Shown here piece by piece: positions 11,301 to 23,439 of a stretch of DNA of 64,000 nt (the first letter of the stretch is position 1; the number at the start of each line of letters is the position of its first letter). Under the pieces are notes generated by a model. The model was not told where the DNA came from and ran no database searches. It worked only from the letters and a program-made list of their open reading frames with translations. The position numbers and the translations under genes are program-made. Source of the DNA: Aquatica leii (taxonomy: Eukaryota > Arthropoda > Insecta > Coleoptera > Lampyridae); the NCBI GenBank assembly GCA_035610365.1, contig CM069436.1:7740937-7804936 (forward strand). The letters run 5' to 3'.

Positions 11301-12865
11301 TTTGCTTCATTTTGATGCGATTTTGTTAAAATGTTATACATTTACCATTAAAAAATTGCATTTTTCACAAATATCTAACCAAACAATAAGTTAAGATTTC
11401 CCACCCTGTTGCGTTGTTCAGTACAATATACAACCTGGTCAAAATATATTCGTGAATATTTCTATTAAATATGTCCTCAATGCAACAGCAGTCTACGTCA
11501 TTGTTTTAAATTTTAAAACAATTTGTCATGATTCTTTTCAATAAACATTGCTGATTTTTAGAATTCTACTATGAATGATTCTTTTTAAACGTCTAATAAG
11601 AACTTGTCGTGACACGCCCTGTATGTATCTTGTCTCCTTTTCTGAAGATTGAAATGGTTATACTCCTTTTCCATTCTTACAATATATCGACTACACCTGG
11701 CGCTTTTCCGGTTTTTTAACATCTTACCATTTTATTGTACCGTAAATACACTGATCTTAGTAATTGCAATGTGTGGCTTAGAATATTTTTATCTTGATGC
11801 TGATCCAAATTTGCTTATGAATGGCATCCAACTCTTTACTAATTCCTTTTCTGCATTTTTAATCCTAAGTTTATTAAATTTGAGTTTTTGGGAAAAAGTT
11901 GTGTTTTAAAAATATTTAAATTAAAAAAATTAAAATAAGTAACAGTCTTGATTGTCCTATTTGGTTTTTAAGAAACGCTCAATTTTTGAAATAAGCAATA
12001 GAATTACTATGCTCACTTTTTAAATGCTCAAAAGTTTAATATTAGCTACAAAAGAAAACGAATCTATTATATAGAAACCTTCGTTAAATTCTAAGAACGA
12101 TCCTATAGTCTATTACCAACAACATACAGTGTTTGGTTTTCTAGAATTCGTGTCACTACAAAAAACAGTATTTTACCCGCATTAGAATCTTCCGAGAAAG
12201 TGCGGATGGGGTAAATTTTTTCCAAGATTTGTCTATACAAAAACTTAGATTTGGTGACGACAAAGTAAACAATTTTATTAAAAAACAGTTTAAAATAACT
12301 TTACTTAAGAACAATTGTCATACATAATCGGATAATTAACTAAATTCAGAGGAATTACGTACGTTGTTGTTTTTTTGCTTTTGTATACATTGTAATTACT
12401 TACAACATAAGAAAATGTGGAGTTTCACAAAATAATGTTCATCTGTAAATATTACACAGAAAAAATTCTAATCGAATTTTAAGTATTGACCGATTAGGTT
12501 ACATAAATAAACTTTGCATTTACTTATTTTAAATAAATTTATGAAATCAAATCAAGATATAAAATTATTGACAATAATTAAATCTGAATTTAAATTGAAT
12601 AATTTTTATTAATTAGATGTTTGATTCTCAACTCATTGTTCACATGTACAAATCTTCGTAAGTTAATTTTTTGTAAATGATTTGATTTAAAAAATCCGTT
12701 TTTTAAAGTTAAAATCATTTACATTAGATAAATGATATTTACTGTAACGTCAATACATACAAGACATTGGTTGAAGTGCAACAAGAAATAACAAAATGAA
12801 TACGGTCTGGTTATTTTTGTAAATATTTTTTACCCGTGTGTGTTTTATTCTTTTTACGCCTGCAA
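11301..12865. other. AT-rich noncoding stretch
   Basis: No recognisable gene. An 86-codon plus-strand ORF at 11,649-11,909 has a hydrophobic, low-complexity translation with no motif. I do not consider it a gene. Confidence 0.55.
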
Positions 12866-13002
12866 GCAGGCGCGGATCCAGGGACCCCCCCCCTTTTGGA
12901 TAGAATATAAAGAAAAATTAGTAGGTCAATTTTTTAGAAAAATTACTGCACTGTACACTATTATATTATTCTGGATCCCCCCGTTTCTACATCCGCCTCT
13001 GC
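12866..13002. mobile_element. Short MITE-like element with GGATCC-type termini
   Basis: About 137 bp with imperfect inverted ends: left GCAGGCGCGGATCCAGGG, right ending in CATCCGCCTCTGC, preceded internally by GGATCCCCCC. C-runs lie just inside both ends. Such CAGNGGCGGATCC termini are common in nonautonomous hAT-like elements. No target duplication is evident. It abuts the RT remnant that starts near 13,005, so the local ORF (12,840-13,151) is a fusion artefact. Confidence 0.5.
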
Positions 13003-14085
13003 TAGTAAACAGATGTGCGAATGAAATCCAATACAATAAATTTGCATTCGGTGCTTTTCTAGATATTAAAGGAGCATTTGATAATACTACCTTCACCTCC
13101 ATTTCAAAGGCAATGAAGAGAAAGGGTATTGAACCTCTAGTGCCAAAATGAGTCAAATCAATGCTCAGGATTCGAACGGTAACAATTACTTTGTACGGCA
13201 GCACCATAATAAGAGTGAATAGGACCTGCGGATACCCACAAGGTGAGGGGGGGGGGGGGTTCTGTCTTTTCTGCAAAAACCAGAAGACGGAAGAGTATTC
13301 GGTTTAGGATACGTCAAGTATCCCACCATCATTACAAACGGGCAATTTGGAACAATAGAAAAACATAATGCAGAGTGGAGTAAAACCGTGGAAAAATCGT
13401 GTGATTATCAAGTGAACCCAACCAAAACGGTACCCGTTCCGTTTACCAAACGACGAAAAATAGATAATGTAAAACTACTTACAATGTACGGAGTTACGCT
13501 CTTGATGACAAAGGAAGTCAAATATCTAAGACTCACTCTTGAGAGCAGACTGACTTTCAACGCTCATCTGAAAAACGTCATAACAAAAACCGTCAGGATT
13601 CTTAATGCAACCAAACGAATGGTCACACATGAGCATTGAAACTAATGGTTATATACTGTAGTGACAAGACCTATCATCAGACACGGTGTGCTTGTATGTG
13701 ATAAGAGAACCAATCTGAAAAAGACGGCTTCCAAGTTGAGCAGGTACAGTACAGAAAATGTCATGTCTGCTAATAACAAGAGCGATGAGAACTACGCTCA
13801 CAGTAGCCACAAAAGCACTACTTTTACAAGCAGCATACAGACTGCAGATAAATAAACACACGCCAATTACCGAGATATACAACGAGCTGCGGGAAGAAAT
13901 AAGCTTAACTATGAGATTCAACTGCATAAAAGATTATTACATCTTAAAGAAATCTAAAGTGATAATATTGTCACGAGACGAGTGGACAAAAAGTATTTAC
14001 CCGCGGTTAAAGAAAGTATCTGGTATGGTACCGGTGGCAAAATATATGGAGCGGGGCACCATCGGAGGTAAATTTTGTTAATCTT
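13003..14085 (+). pseudogene. R1-like LINE reverse transcriptase remnant 1
   Basis: Plus-strand frames give ordered RT blocks: AFGAFLDIKGAFDNTTF (motif A) near 13,050-13,090, CGYPQG (motif B region) near 13,230, VNPTKTVPVPFTKRRKI near 13,410, EVKYLRLTLESRLTFNAHLK (thumb) near 13,515-13,570, and ITRAMRTTLTVATKALLLQA near 13,765-13,825. This order matches the C-terminal half of R1-clade reverse transcriptases. The catalytic YADD block is missing or destroyed between 13,260 and 13,380. Several frameshifts and a 13-G run at 13,247-13,259 break it. It is a dead fragment; its 5' half is absent. Confidence 0.8.
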
Positions 14086-14399
14086 GGGTAAATATGCGTT
14101 CGCTTTTTGAAATTGATTCATACACAAACGGTCCGATATCGATCATGTTCGACAGTCAAGCACTAAAGTCGCCAGTAATTAGATCTAAACTGATTATGGT
14201 ATGCATAAACAGTCCGGAAACATTATCAGCTCGCCAACAAGTGTAGCTAATTTGAATACCAAGGAACCAGGGTGTAAAGGAAAAGCTAATGGAAAACGCA
14301 CTAACTAAAAAAAGCTCAACAGAGACATATACTGGACCTAAACCCACCTTCAGAACATACTACAATACCGGAAAAAAAATAATCCGCCACAAACTAGCA

Positions 14400-17020
14400 A
14401 CGGAACATAAACTATAGAAAACGTTGCAAGAATGAAACACAAAAACAGAGCTACAAAACTGATATTATGGCGGTCTCCAAACCCAATGTTATCAAAACCG
14501 GCGCTGCTGAATAGATAATGGACCTCGAGGAGAATATGGTACGAATAGCTGCAATAGCCGTTAAATTGGAAAGTTGCTGGTTGTACTCCTGCTACATCTC
14601 ATCGAATAACGCTATTGAGTATTTCCTCAGAGTTTTCGAAAAAATCAAGACCTCAATATATTTGCACAACAAACCTGCCATAGTTTCTAGCGACTTTAAC
14701 GCAAAGTTTTCTGAATGGGAGGAGACAAAAGAGGATATAAGAGCCCGGTTCCTGTTTGAATGGATGGTTGGATATGAGCGTAATAAATGTGAGCACTTCT
14801 CCCACCTTCTCGCCACAAAGAAGAAATTCGATCATAGCTGTTACATGTGCCAGCGCCCAAATAGCCTCCAGTATTAGCAAATGGACAGTGTTGATAGAAG
14901 AAATACTAAGTGACCACAGTTATATATCCTTAAAATAATAAAGAATTTGTCGCCGAATAGCTATCGAAACTACTAACCAACGTGGAACATCAATAAACTA
15001 GATCGAGACAAGCTAAATGATACATGTGCCCGGCTCGCGTGTTTACACGGCACCATAACACCAAAAACTACGGTTGACATTATGGTAAGAAGGTGCGACG
15101 CCAGCATGGCCCCGTACAAAAAGATCAAACATTCTAGTACTGCTCTATACTGGTTCGGCTCAAAAACGAGTGCCACTGTGTTAGAAGAATTCCAGCCAGA
15201 GATAATAAAAATGCCAATAGCACTGCATCACATAAACACAAACGTTACAAAATACCCAAGAGCAATTAATGAAGCATAGAACAAATCATCAACAATTATA
15301 CACGATCATAAAATACTTTTCCCCGAGAAACTATTTAGGGATGTAGAATGATCCTCTCCCACTCTCCTCCTTTCTCAACGTTGTTGCCAAAAAACTAAAC
15401 AATAAGAAGGCAATGGGCCCCGACGGTATTCCGGCTAAAGCTCTGGCGGAAGTCATCGCTAGTAACCCCGACGTGCTGACGCGTCTCAGAAACCACGTGT
15501 TCCAAACTCATTCATTTTCTGAACCATGGAAAAAGGTCAGACTCGTTCTTTTAAATAAGGGCAAAATGCGCCAAACAAAACAAGTTCATGTTCTGCTTAC
15601 TAAACACTATTGCCAAACTATACAAATACCTAATACTTGAAAGAGGGCAAGACAACATAGAGGGGGCAGGCAGTCTATCAGATAAGCAATATAAATTTAT
15701 GCGCGGTAGATCCACAATAGATGCTCTAACGGCTGTCGACTGTTGAGCTAGGACGACTCGCGTAAGCACTAGTAGAACTAGAAAACTTTGTGCCTTAATC
15801 TTGCTATATGTGAAAAATGCACTGAACTCCCTTAACGTGACTGGTCATAATCAAAGCATTTAAGGAAAAAAAATTTACATTATCTCACCAACATCGTACA
15901 AAACTATCTTAATAATAGAAGACTAATGATACAAAGCTCCAATAGGTTGGAAATTCTCCAGGCGACCTGCAGGGTCTTACAAAGGTTGGTATTGAGACTG
16001 AATTTGTGGAATGCCGCATTTGACAGTATACTAAGAATGGACCTCGACTCACAAGTCCAAGTTATCGCGTTTACAGAAAACATTTTCTTACTAACCAATG
16101 CAAGGATTGAAGACGTGCTACCGAGAGTGACGCATATGGCAATTACACAGATTGATAATTGACTTATTAATCTCGACTTGAAGATAGCACTAAACAAAAC
16201 TGAGTATTTAAAGTATTTAAGAACGTGGTCACACCGAAGAATAATATTAAAAACCTCGCCGTTTATCTTGACAAATACTTGAACTACGGCCACCATGTAA
16301 TGATGGCAGTCGCCAAAACTACTAGAACGGCATCGGGAATCACAAGAATTATGCGGAATGTAAACGGGTTATGTATGTTGAAAAAGCGACTGGTATCTGC
16401 AATAGTCGCTTCGAGTATGCTATATGCTGCGCTCACATGGGGAAATACCAAGCCATCGTCCAACAAGTACAGAGGAAAAGAAGCATTAGAACTATATCGA
16501 GCTATAGAACTGTAGCGACGGAATCAGCTCTACTCCTGGTTTTGATTATATCTTGGGACCTACTAGCAGAGGAGGAACATATTGTGAGTGTAGGTAGACT
16601 AAACAGAAAACAAAAAAGAGAGATAACTCTACAAAGCTAACAAGCAAGATTTCAAAGTGGCCAGAAGAGTAAATGGACCCAACATCAAACGTCGCCCTAG
16701 AAAACTAAATTACCATCTCACCCAGGTACTGTCGGGTCACGGCTGTTTTGCTATATACCTGCATGCAATTAAAAAAAAACAACTTCTCAATGCATATACT
16801 GTGAAGAAGTGGACAACGTAAAACATACAGTGTTTGCTTGTCCACATTGAACTCGCCTCAGAGGAGAACTGGTCGGGCTGAATCGTGAACGACTATTTCC
16901 CCAGATGCTAAGTAGCCGTGATCAATGCCTCACTAACTAAGATATTAAGTCAGAAAAAGGCTGGAGGAAACTGGAGTCACCGCGAATTAATAGTATACCG
17001 CCCAATATGACTCAAATTAG
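14400..17020 (+). pseudogene. R1-like LINE remnant 2 (EN, RT and C-terminal region)
   Basis: A second, longer copy. The endonuclease remnant at 14,518-14,877 contains PAIVSSDFNAKFSEWEE (DFNA block). RT fingers near 15,395-15,570 read KAMGPDGIPAKALAEVIA and SEPWKKVRLVLLNKG. LSDKQYKFMRGRSTIDALTA follows near 15,675-15,735. Later frames at 15,926-16,162 and 16,300-16,515 carry remnants of the palm and thumb. Near 16,716-16,860 YHLTQVLSGHGCF matches the C-terminal region that precedes the terminal zinc-finger in this clade. Stops and frameshifts occur every 100-400 bp. It lies directly downstream of remnant 1 in the same orientation, but the domain order shows it is a separate element. Confidence 0.8.
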
Positions 17021-20000
17021 GCACTAATATTATTTTACTTGTTTACTATACATAGTACTACTACTACGTTAAATAAGCGTTTGTCGTTGTCTACATTTCC
17101 ATATTTACATTGTTTTTATCTCTATAATATTTTATATGTGTGTTTTTTTATTCACATAGCCATTTGATCTTTATTTTAAAACAAAATTCAGCCAAAGCCA
17201 CTATGCCATTAATGGCAAAAGATGACTGAGAAATCATGCTAGAAACAAACCTCAGATCCGCATGCTATAACGTCTTTCATAGCAATAACCTTAGGAAAAC
17301 TGATGAAAACACTTTACTATGATCCAGGTTGCTTCCGAAATAGGCTGAATCAAGAGACCCCAAGCACGACCGGGGATCAACCTCCGTGAAGTTTTAGCGA
17401 CGAGACAGACTTCCACTTAAATAGATTTGTCAATAAAGAAAACTGTCGTATTCGGAGATCAGAACATGCTCTTCCGATTCACCGCAACGAGTGACAGTTT
17501 AATGTGGATTTTGGGCAGATGGGATTATCGGTCCTCATACCGTACGATGATAAAAGATTTTTTATGGGCTCATTTTAAAGTCAATAAACATTTAGCAATT
17601 TTCACACTTTTGGCAAAACAATTGCTATACTCTATGATAAATATGCGAATAGGCTTATCTTGCTTCCTGGTGACCAGCAATGACCACCAAGGTGATGCGA
17701 TTTAGCCCCGTGCGATTTTTTTAGGTCAAATCATTAGGTTTACGTCAATAGACTCCAAAACATCCGCGAGTTAAAGAATGAAATTTAACGAGTTATCGGC
17801 AGAATCGCAAGCTATATGCAGCAGTGATCAACATTTTCCGGAAGAGAGTTTTGGTATGCCAGCAAAGAGAGGGTCATATGCCCGATTCCATGAATGAATT
17901 GAGAAGGTTTCATTAACAGGTTTTTGTCATTTGTAAAAGTGTTCTTGAAAAATAAAGTTTCTTTTTTGATATGTTAAAACCGGCGCGCTTTTTGAATCAC
18001 TCATTACTATATCAACAAATAATAAAACAAAAAATTGACATACTAAAATAGCACCTTTAATTGACTTATCCAAAGCAAACTATTAGAAAAACAAAAAGAA
18101 AAAGTTTAGGCAATGTTGCTGAGTCAAACTTGTTATAAAAATTATTCGAATTGCAATTGTTATTTTATATAAAAACAAAGATGTGACTCATATTCACAGT
18201 TTTAGACTTCAAACCTTGACAAAACGTGAGTACAACAAACGTACTATGAGACATTGTCCTACTAGTAAATTCCATAGAGTCAAGCTAAAAACGAATATAT
18301 ATATAAATATCGCATAATTAGTTTCTTACAGAAAGTCAGATATAAAAAAATTACAAACCCGCATACAAGTAGGTACAAGTAAAACAAAACTAATAGTAAG
18401 TAATTAGGATCAAAAAACTTAAAAAAAAATGAAACACGTAGACAAATAAATTACTAAAATTTGCAGATAAGAAAATTATTATTTAAACAAGGAGAAGGAA
18501 AATAAAAAGAACGTTCTTCAACAATTAATAAAGGTAACTTTGATACACGTGCACGGGAATATAAAAAATTAGTTTTTAAGAATAAACATGCAAAGAAAGG
18601 GGTAAAATGGAGTAAAAACGTTTAGCAGAACGTAACCAAGTACAAAACCATGCAAAACAAGAATGTAGAACAAAAGTAAAAAAAAACAAATATTACGAGG
18701 AAGATCAGAAAACAAAAACTGAACTGATTAGGTTATATTACCTATTAATAACTGATAACATAAATTAAATCTCATCAATGGAGTAAAATTATTTATGTGA
18801 AGTGTACAGTGTTGTCAGGTTTATATTTGTTGGGTCTGTCGAGCAACGATATTTTAAAAAAATGTTTCTATTTTGTACATCGTACTCCTTCAATTCAACA
18901 AAAATAATTTCTTTACGCATCATTATCATTGCTCTTGATTTGTAATTTCTATTCTTAAACGTTTTTCTACTGTTGTCATTACAATAAACCGCAATATTGT
19001 TTTCGAAGAAACTAATGTTATTTCCATATTTCTTCGCAAAAAATAATTAGGAATCACTAACATAAACTGAACTTCAACGTAATGTTCTTGACAACAATTT
19101 TTTTTAAATGTAAATCATCTATGAGAAATAATAAAAAATAAATATTTGCCTGAATGGAATCTTATAGTACGCAAAACATCCACATTAAACGGGATAAAAC
19201 CCACACTGATAACTGTTAAAAATCTATACTTATGGAACAACTTTTTAAAAAGCCAACAACCAGCGGGCACTTCTCACTACGTGGCTTTTCTGAAGTGCAG
19301 TTGCACGTCGTAAAAAAAGCGCTTTAATTAGCGAGGTGCCCAGAAGTGGATTAAAATAAATTGAAATGCTTCTTGACGGCGTACGTCCGTTTCGTTCTCT
19401 TCAGTTTTATTATTCGTTATGAAAAAGTAGAAGAGCAAAAAAATTGCACCGTTATAATCACAAGTCCCATCTTTAATCGAAAAAAAATTCATACCGGTTA
19501 CTACTTCTAATAGTAGTACTTTGTCTTTGATTAATTTATATTATGTTATGGGTGTAATACCTTCAGGTGGAGGTAAATATCTTATTTATTGTATATTGAA
19601 TTTCAAGGTGGAATCGTGTACGGATGTAAATATGCAGAGCGCTTTGATACTGCTCGTAACGTTCGTTCTTTTATACGTTTTGTTGCACAGCAACGTGCAC
19701 GTCGATCGAGTTTGAATTATTATTCTCTGTCCAGAACATCGATTAAAAGAATACAATAGCCGTGTATGGTTACCCGGTTACCCCGATTTGTGGTAACGGC
19801 AACTTAAAGATTGCTCTATACTCGGAAGGAAGGTCTAGTCGGCAATTACCATAAAAACGCGACACTGACGTCGATGTTCTGATTTAACAAATTCTAAACG
19901 CGTCCGAAAGTGGACTTTCCAAACTTCAAATTAAACACTGCCAATGCTAACTTCGACGTAGATGGAAGTAATTATGTGTAACACAGACGTAAGCTTGCCG

Positions 20001-20600
20001 ACGAGGGTATCGAATTTCTCGGGGTGCTCTTTCGAAGAACTACTCTAAGCAATAACACACACCCTCACTTGTGTCGGCATGTGGTTTTAGTTTTTTTTTT
20101 ACTAAGATTTGCGACAAACTTAAACTCAATCAATTTCCGATAAATTCACGAAAGAAAAATGATGCATTTCGGGATCAACTTAGGGGCAGTAAATTGCAAA
20201 TATAAGCGACCCTCACAATATTTCCCCTTATAATCCAAAATGACAATTGCCTGCAAATTCGCAAACTCGGACGAACATTTTCCGATTTTTAAAACTGCAA
20301 CGAAAAGAGAAGGAGACTTCTCACTTTCTCTCTTTCTTAGAGCTGGTTAAAGAGGACAAGTTCATCAGCACCGCTTAATCGAGTTCAAAGTCGGCGAAAG
20401 GCTATGCGTAACACGACAATAATTATGAAATATTTGATCGTAATTGTAGACATGTGTTTTTTTGTATTCTTCTCTTTTACGCAATCAATTTAGGGGTACT
20501 TTTAACACGCAGCTGGCAATCGCCGAAAGTACACAAAATTTAGAAAATTGAAAGGGAAAGTAACAAAAAGGATGATTTCGGTTCAATAGTTCCAGACAGC
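17021..20600. other. Noncoding intergenic region
   Basis: Apart from the possible THAP remnant near 17,800, I see no coding exon. ORFs at 17,427-17,705 and 19,521-19,715 lack recognisable motifs. The stretch from 17,950 to 19,200 is very AT-rich. From 19,700 on, GC content rises towards the promoter region of the downstream gene. Confidence 0.55.
17765..17897 (+). pseudogene. Possible THAP-domain remnant
   Basis: A plus-strand frame reads ESQAICSSDQHFPEESF and ends at TGA (about 17,895). The C...HF.EESF pattern resembles the C-terminal Cys/His pair of a THAP zinc finger, as found in host THAP proteins and P-element-type transposases. The N-terminal C2 pair and the AVPTF box are not visible. 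It is a weak, isolated match. Confidence 0.3.
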
Positions 20601-20720
20601 ATGCGTAGGGGTAGGTCCGGCGCGCGCGCTTCTGATTGCATCAAGCGCCGGTCCAGCGACGAGACGCTGCGTCGTCTCGCAGTCTATTTATATCTCCCCT
20701 TAGTTTCAACAAGGAAAAAG
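20600..20720 (+). promoter_or_regulatory. GC-rich possible upstream promoter
   Basis: An isolated GC-rich patch in AT-rich surroundings holds CGGCGCGCGCGC (about 20,619-20,630), a short hairpin (CGAGACG at 20,660-20,666 against CGTCTCG at 20,673-20,679), and a TATTTATA box at about 20,685-20,692. This could be an alternative core promoter for the downstream gene. No splice donor was identified for a transcript starting here, so this is inference. Confidence 0.3.
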
Positions 20721-20934
20721 CTAAATAAAAGTTTGTTAAATAAAAATCGGGTTTGTTTAACAACCGCGCGTTGAAGTCTCCTTTATTTTTTTATCGTTTA
20801 GGGTGGTATTGATTCGCGCTGCGTTAATTAGAGCGAATGTCACTTTAACAAAGAATCAGGGTTGACTCCCCCATATGTATATATATAACAGATTCAAGTA
20901 GTATTAGCGATTTTCTTCTTTACCCTCAGGCGAA

Positions 20935-21050
20935 CCAATCAGATTCAACTGTAGAAGCTTCGGAGACGCGTTTCCTAAGAGGTTTGCGTGGATATTCCCC
21001 CGCTCCCAGAAGTATTTAAACTTAAGGCGCGGAGCTCCGCATGAGTTCAC
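20935..21050 (+). promoter_or_regulatory. Core promoter of the tenectin-like gene
   Basis: A CCAAT box at 20,935-20,939 and a TATTTAA TATA-like box at 21,013-21,019 lie upstream of a plausible start site around 21,043-21,049. The following transcribed sequence ends in a consensus splice donor at 21,206/21,207. The spacing fits an RNA polymerase II core promoter. The start site itself is inferred. Confidence 0.5.
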
Positions 21051-21206
21051 TTCTGGTCGGTACCTTGTCCATCTTGTTGCCTTTTTGACGACCTCTTGGA
21101 CTTATAAAGTTATTCGCGACTAATAGATAGATAAAGTGAAGACGCGACTTCAAGTGATTTTTTCGTAAAAAAGTTTTAGTGCAGTTTTTTTCGCGAATTT
21201 ATTAAG
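21044..21206 (+). other. Predicted noncoding exon 1 (5' UTR) of the tenectin-like gene
   Basis: From the inferred start site to a donor AAG|GTAAGA at 21,206/21,207. No ATG-initiated frame of note lies within it. It would splice over about 2.2 kb to the acceptor TTTGTTTCAG ending at 23,431, giving an exon that starts 8 nt before the ATG at 23,440. The 5' end is uncertain. Confidence 0.45.
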
Positions 21207-23431
21207 GTAAGATTTTTTTTTCATATTTATGTGAAGTGAAGTGGATAGTGTTAATTTTGGTTGATTCATTTTTGGTGAGGATTTTGGTTTTTTTCGGAAA
21301 AAAATGTTAGAGCGCCGTTGGGTGTTTTCCAGGCACGTGTCGGCTTTGAGATTATTAAGAACAATTTTACCTCGATTATAGCAGTAGATTAATTTTAAAT
21401 GACTTTCTGAAACGGCTAAAGTAAACTTACGCTTTCTTTACGCACCACCGCTGTTTGCTCATCCACTTTGCATCCCTATGTTAGAGTCAAACAGTTCTGG
21501 TTCTCACGGGATCGTTTCGAAATTATTATTTTTATTATGATTATTTTCTAATTGTTGTAAATCAGTTTAGTGTGTTAAGGAACGTGTCGTCGAAAGTTTT
21601 TTTTTTAATGTTTTTAATGGCATACTAAACTGACCTACGAATTTTATGTGTACAAGTAAATGTTCTAGTTAGATTTTGACCTTAAACTTCTAAAGAAAAT
21701 TCAGATTATTCCAAGAATCTACACCTTGATAATGACACAGTTATAAGATAAATTAATCAAGGTTGCAATCTGCACACTAACAAACAAGTTTTAGCGATTT
21801 TCCTTACATCATTGCGCTTGTTTTCCTTGGTGATTCATTAACTTTTTCCCGCGATGTCGTTGACACTCATCTCGTAAAAATTTGCATTTCGACCACCGTT
21901 GTCGCACTAACACCGTTGTTCCGATTTATGCGCGATAATTTCATAAGTGATAAATTTTACTTGGAACAGCAACGGTAAATTCAGATTAAATCGCTAAAAT
22001 ACTCCATTAACGTAATGCCTTTTTTATGTACAAACCTTGAAGGTTGTATTTAGCTTAAATAATCTTAAATTATGTAGTACAACAAAGGAACCAGGAAATC
22101 ATATAATCGTGAGTAATTAATTGTATTTTCGATGATCGAATCTAAACTCGTTTACTAAAAAATTGGAATTTTGTAGCGCATTGTTATCGTCTTGAGAAGT
22201 TCTAAAACATCCGGGATGAGTCAAATTTTTTTTTATCAAGGTCGATCGATCTAATTAAGTTTGCGGTGTTTTTGCAATGAGCAATTTTGTAATTGTGATC
22301 GAAGTGATGTGTAGTGGCTTCTTCCTGGAAAAAAAAGTTATTGCGGAAAGTATTCACAGTAACTGATTGAGATTCCAAACTCAGGTGGTTGGATATTTAT
22401 GGCCGGTTGTTGGCATGACGCCATATCTAAGTTACAGACGCAGTTAAGCTCCTTACAATAGTTGTTGGCGGCAAGAGACTGTATAAGAAAACTCTTATAA
22501 GGGGATAACAACTGTTCTAGTCTGATGTTCCCGTAACTGCTGCATGTATTGTCGAGTGGTCTTGTAGTTGCTTTTTTTGTTCTTCAGTCACGGATGTAGT
22601 CGGTATTGTTTCTTTATGACAAATCAAATTTGGTCACTGCCAAACGCCGTAACATGTTCCAGTACTGTTAATCTCGTACCCGTCAGTGTTCGCCTTGCTT
22701 TTCATTTTCTATTTCCGACGTATAACTGTTTGTTCAATTCTTCTTCAACGTACTTGGCTCGATTATATACAATTACTACGATCGCAGCTAATAATAAAGC
22801 ACGGGAAGAATCTGAAAAGGCTCCCTTTGAATATTGATGACAGCTGTTGAAACATAAAACCATTTCCAAAAATAACACGCACCCCTGGTTTGCGTAAATT
22901 AGAAAATTGTAGTTTCCGAACGAACGTCTTTGGTAGGAACATTTTGGAATTGGATAAGTCGTGATCGGACTGTTGTATGCATACGCAAAATGATTTTATA
23001 TGCAGTCTTGAAGCTTTTAAACGCGTTAGTCTGGCGAATTCAACATTATATAGTATAAATAGATACCTGAAGTACTAGACATGAGTAGGAAATTTAATAC
23101 TTGGAAATTTGATTTACATATCATGCATAACTGAAACTTAATTCGGTGTAACATCATTTTAAATATTTGCATAAAATGCGTTAAAGAAAAAAATGAATAC
23201 GTAACAAATTCAGTAAAATGTTAGAAAATTACATTTGCTGGTAATTTACTAGCAAATACTAGCCATTAAACTACCGCACGTTCAAGAACAGAGACGTGGG
23301 AATTGCATTTATGGCTTTCGAAGTTGGAATTGCATTAGTTATCGGTTCGTGGTGGTCACTAAGAGGAACTTTATTGCACATTCGTCTCTGCTCATTCTTG
23401 CATGATAAATGACTAAGTATGTTTGTTTCAG
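21207..23431 (+). other. Predicted intron 1 of the tenectin-like gene
   Basis: About 2.2 kb of AT-rich sequence between a GTAAGA donor and a pyrimidine-rich TTTGTTTCAG acceptor. ORFs within it (such as 22,568-22,837) show no recognisable domain. It may hold regulatory sequence; none can be named from sequence alone. Confidence 0.45.
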
Positions 23432-23439
23432 AACGCGCC

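Noticed and set aside
12840..13151. 103-codon ORF as a gene
   Set aside because: It crosses a short MITE with C-runs and then an RT motif A; it is a chance fusion.
19255..19350. GGGCACTTCT / AGGTGCCCAGAAGTG as an inverted-repeat element
   Set aside because: The blocks do not pair in a continuous stem and no target duplication or other copy was seen.
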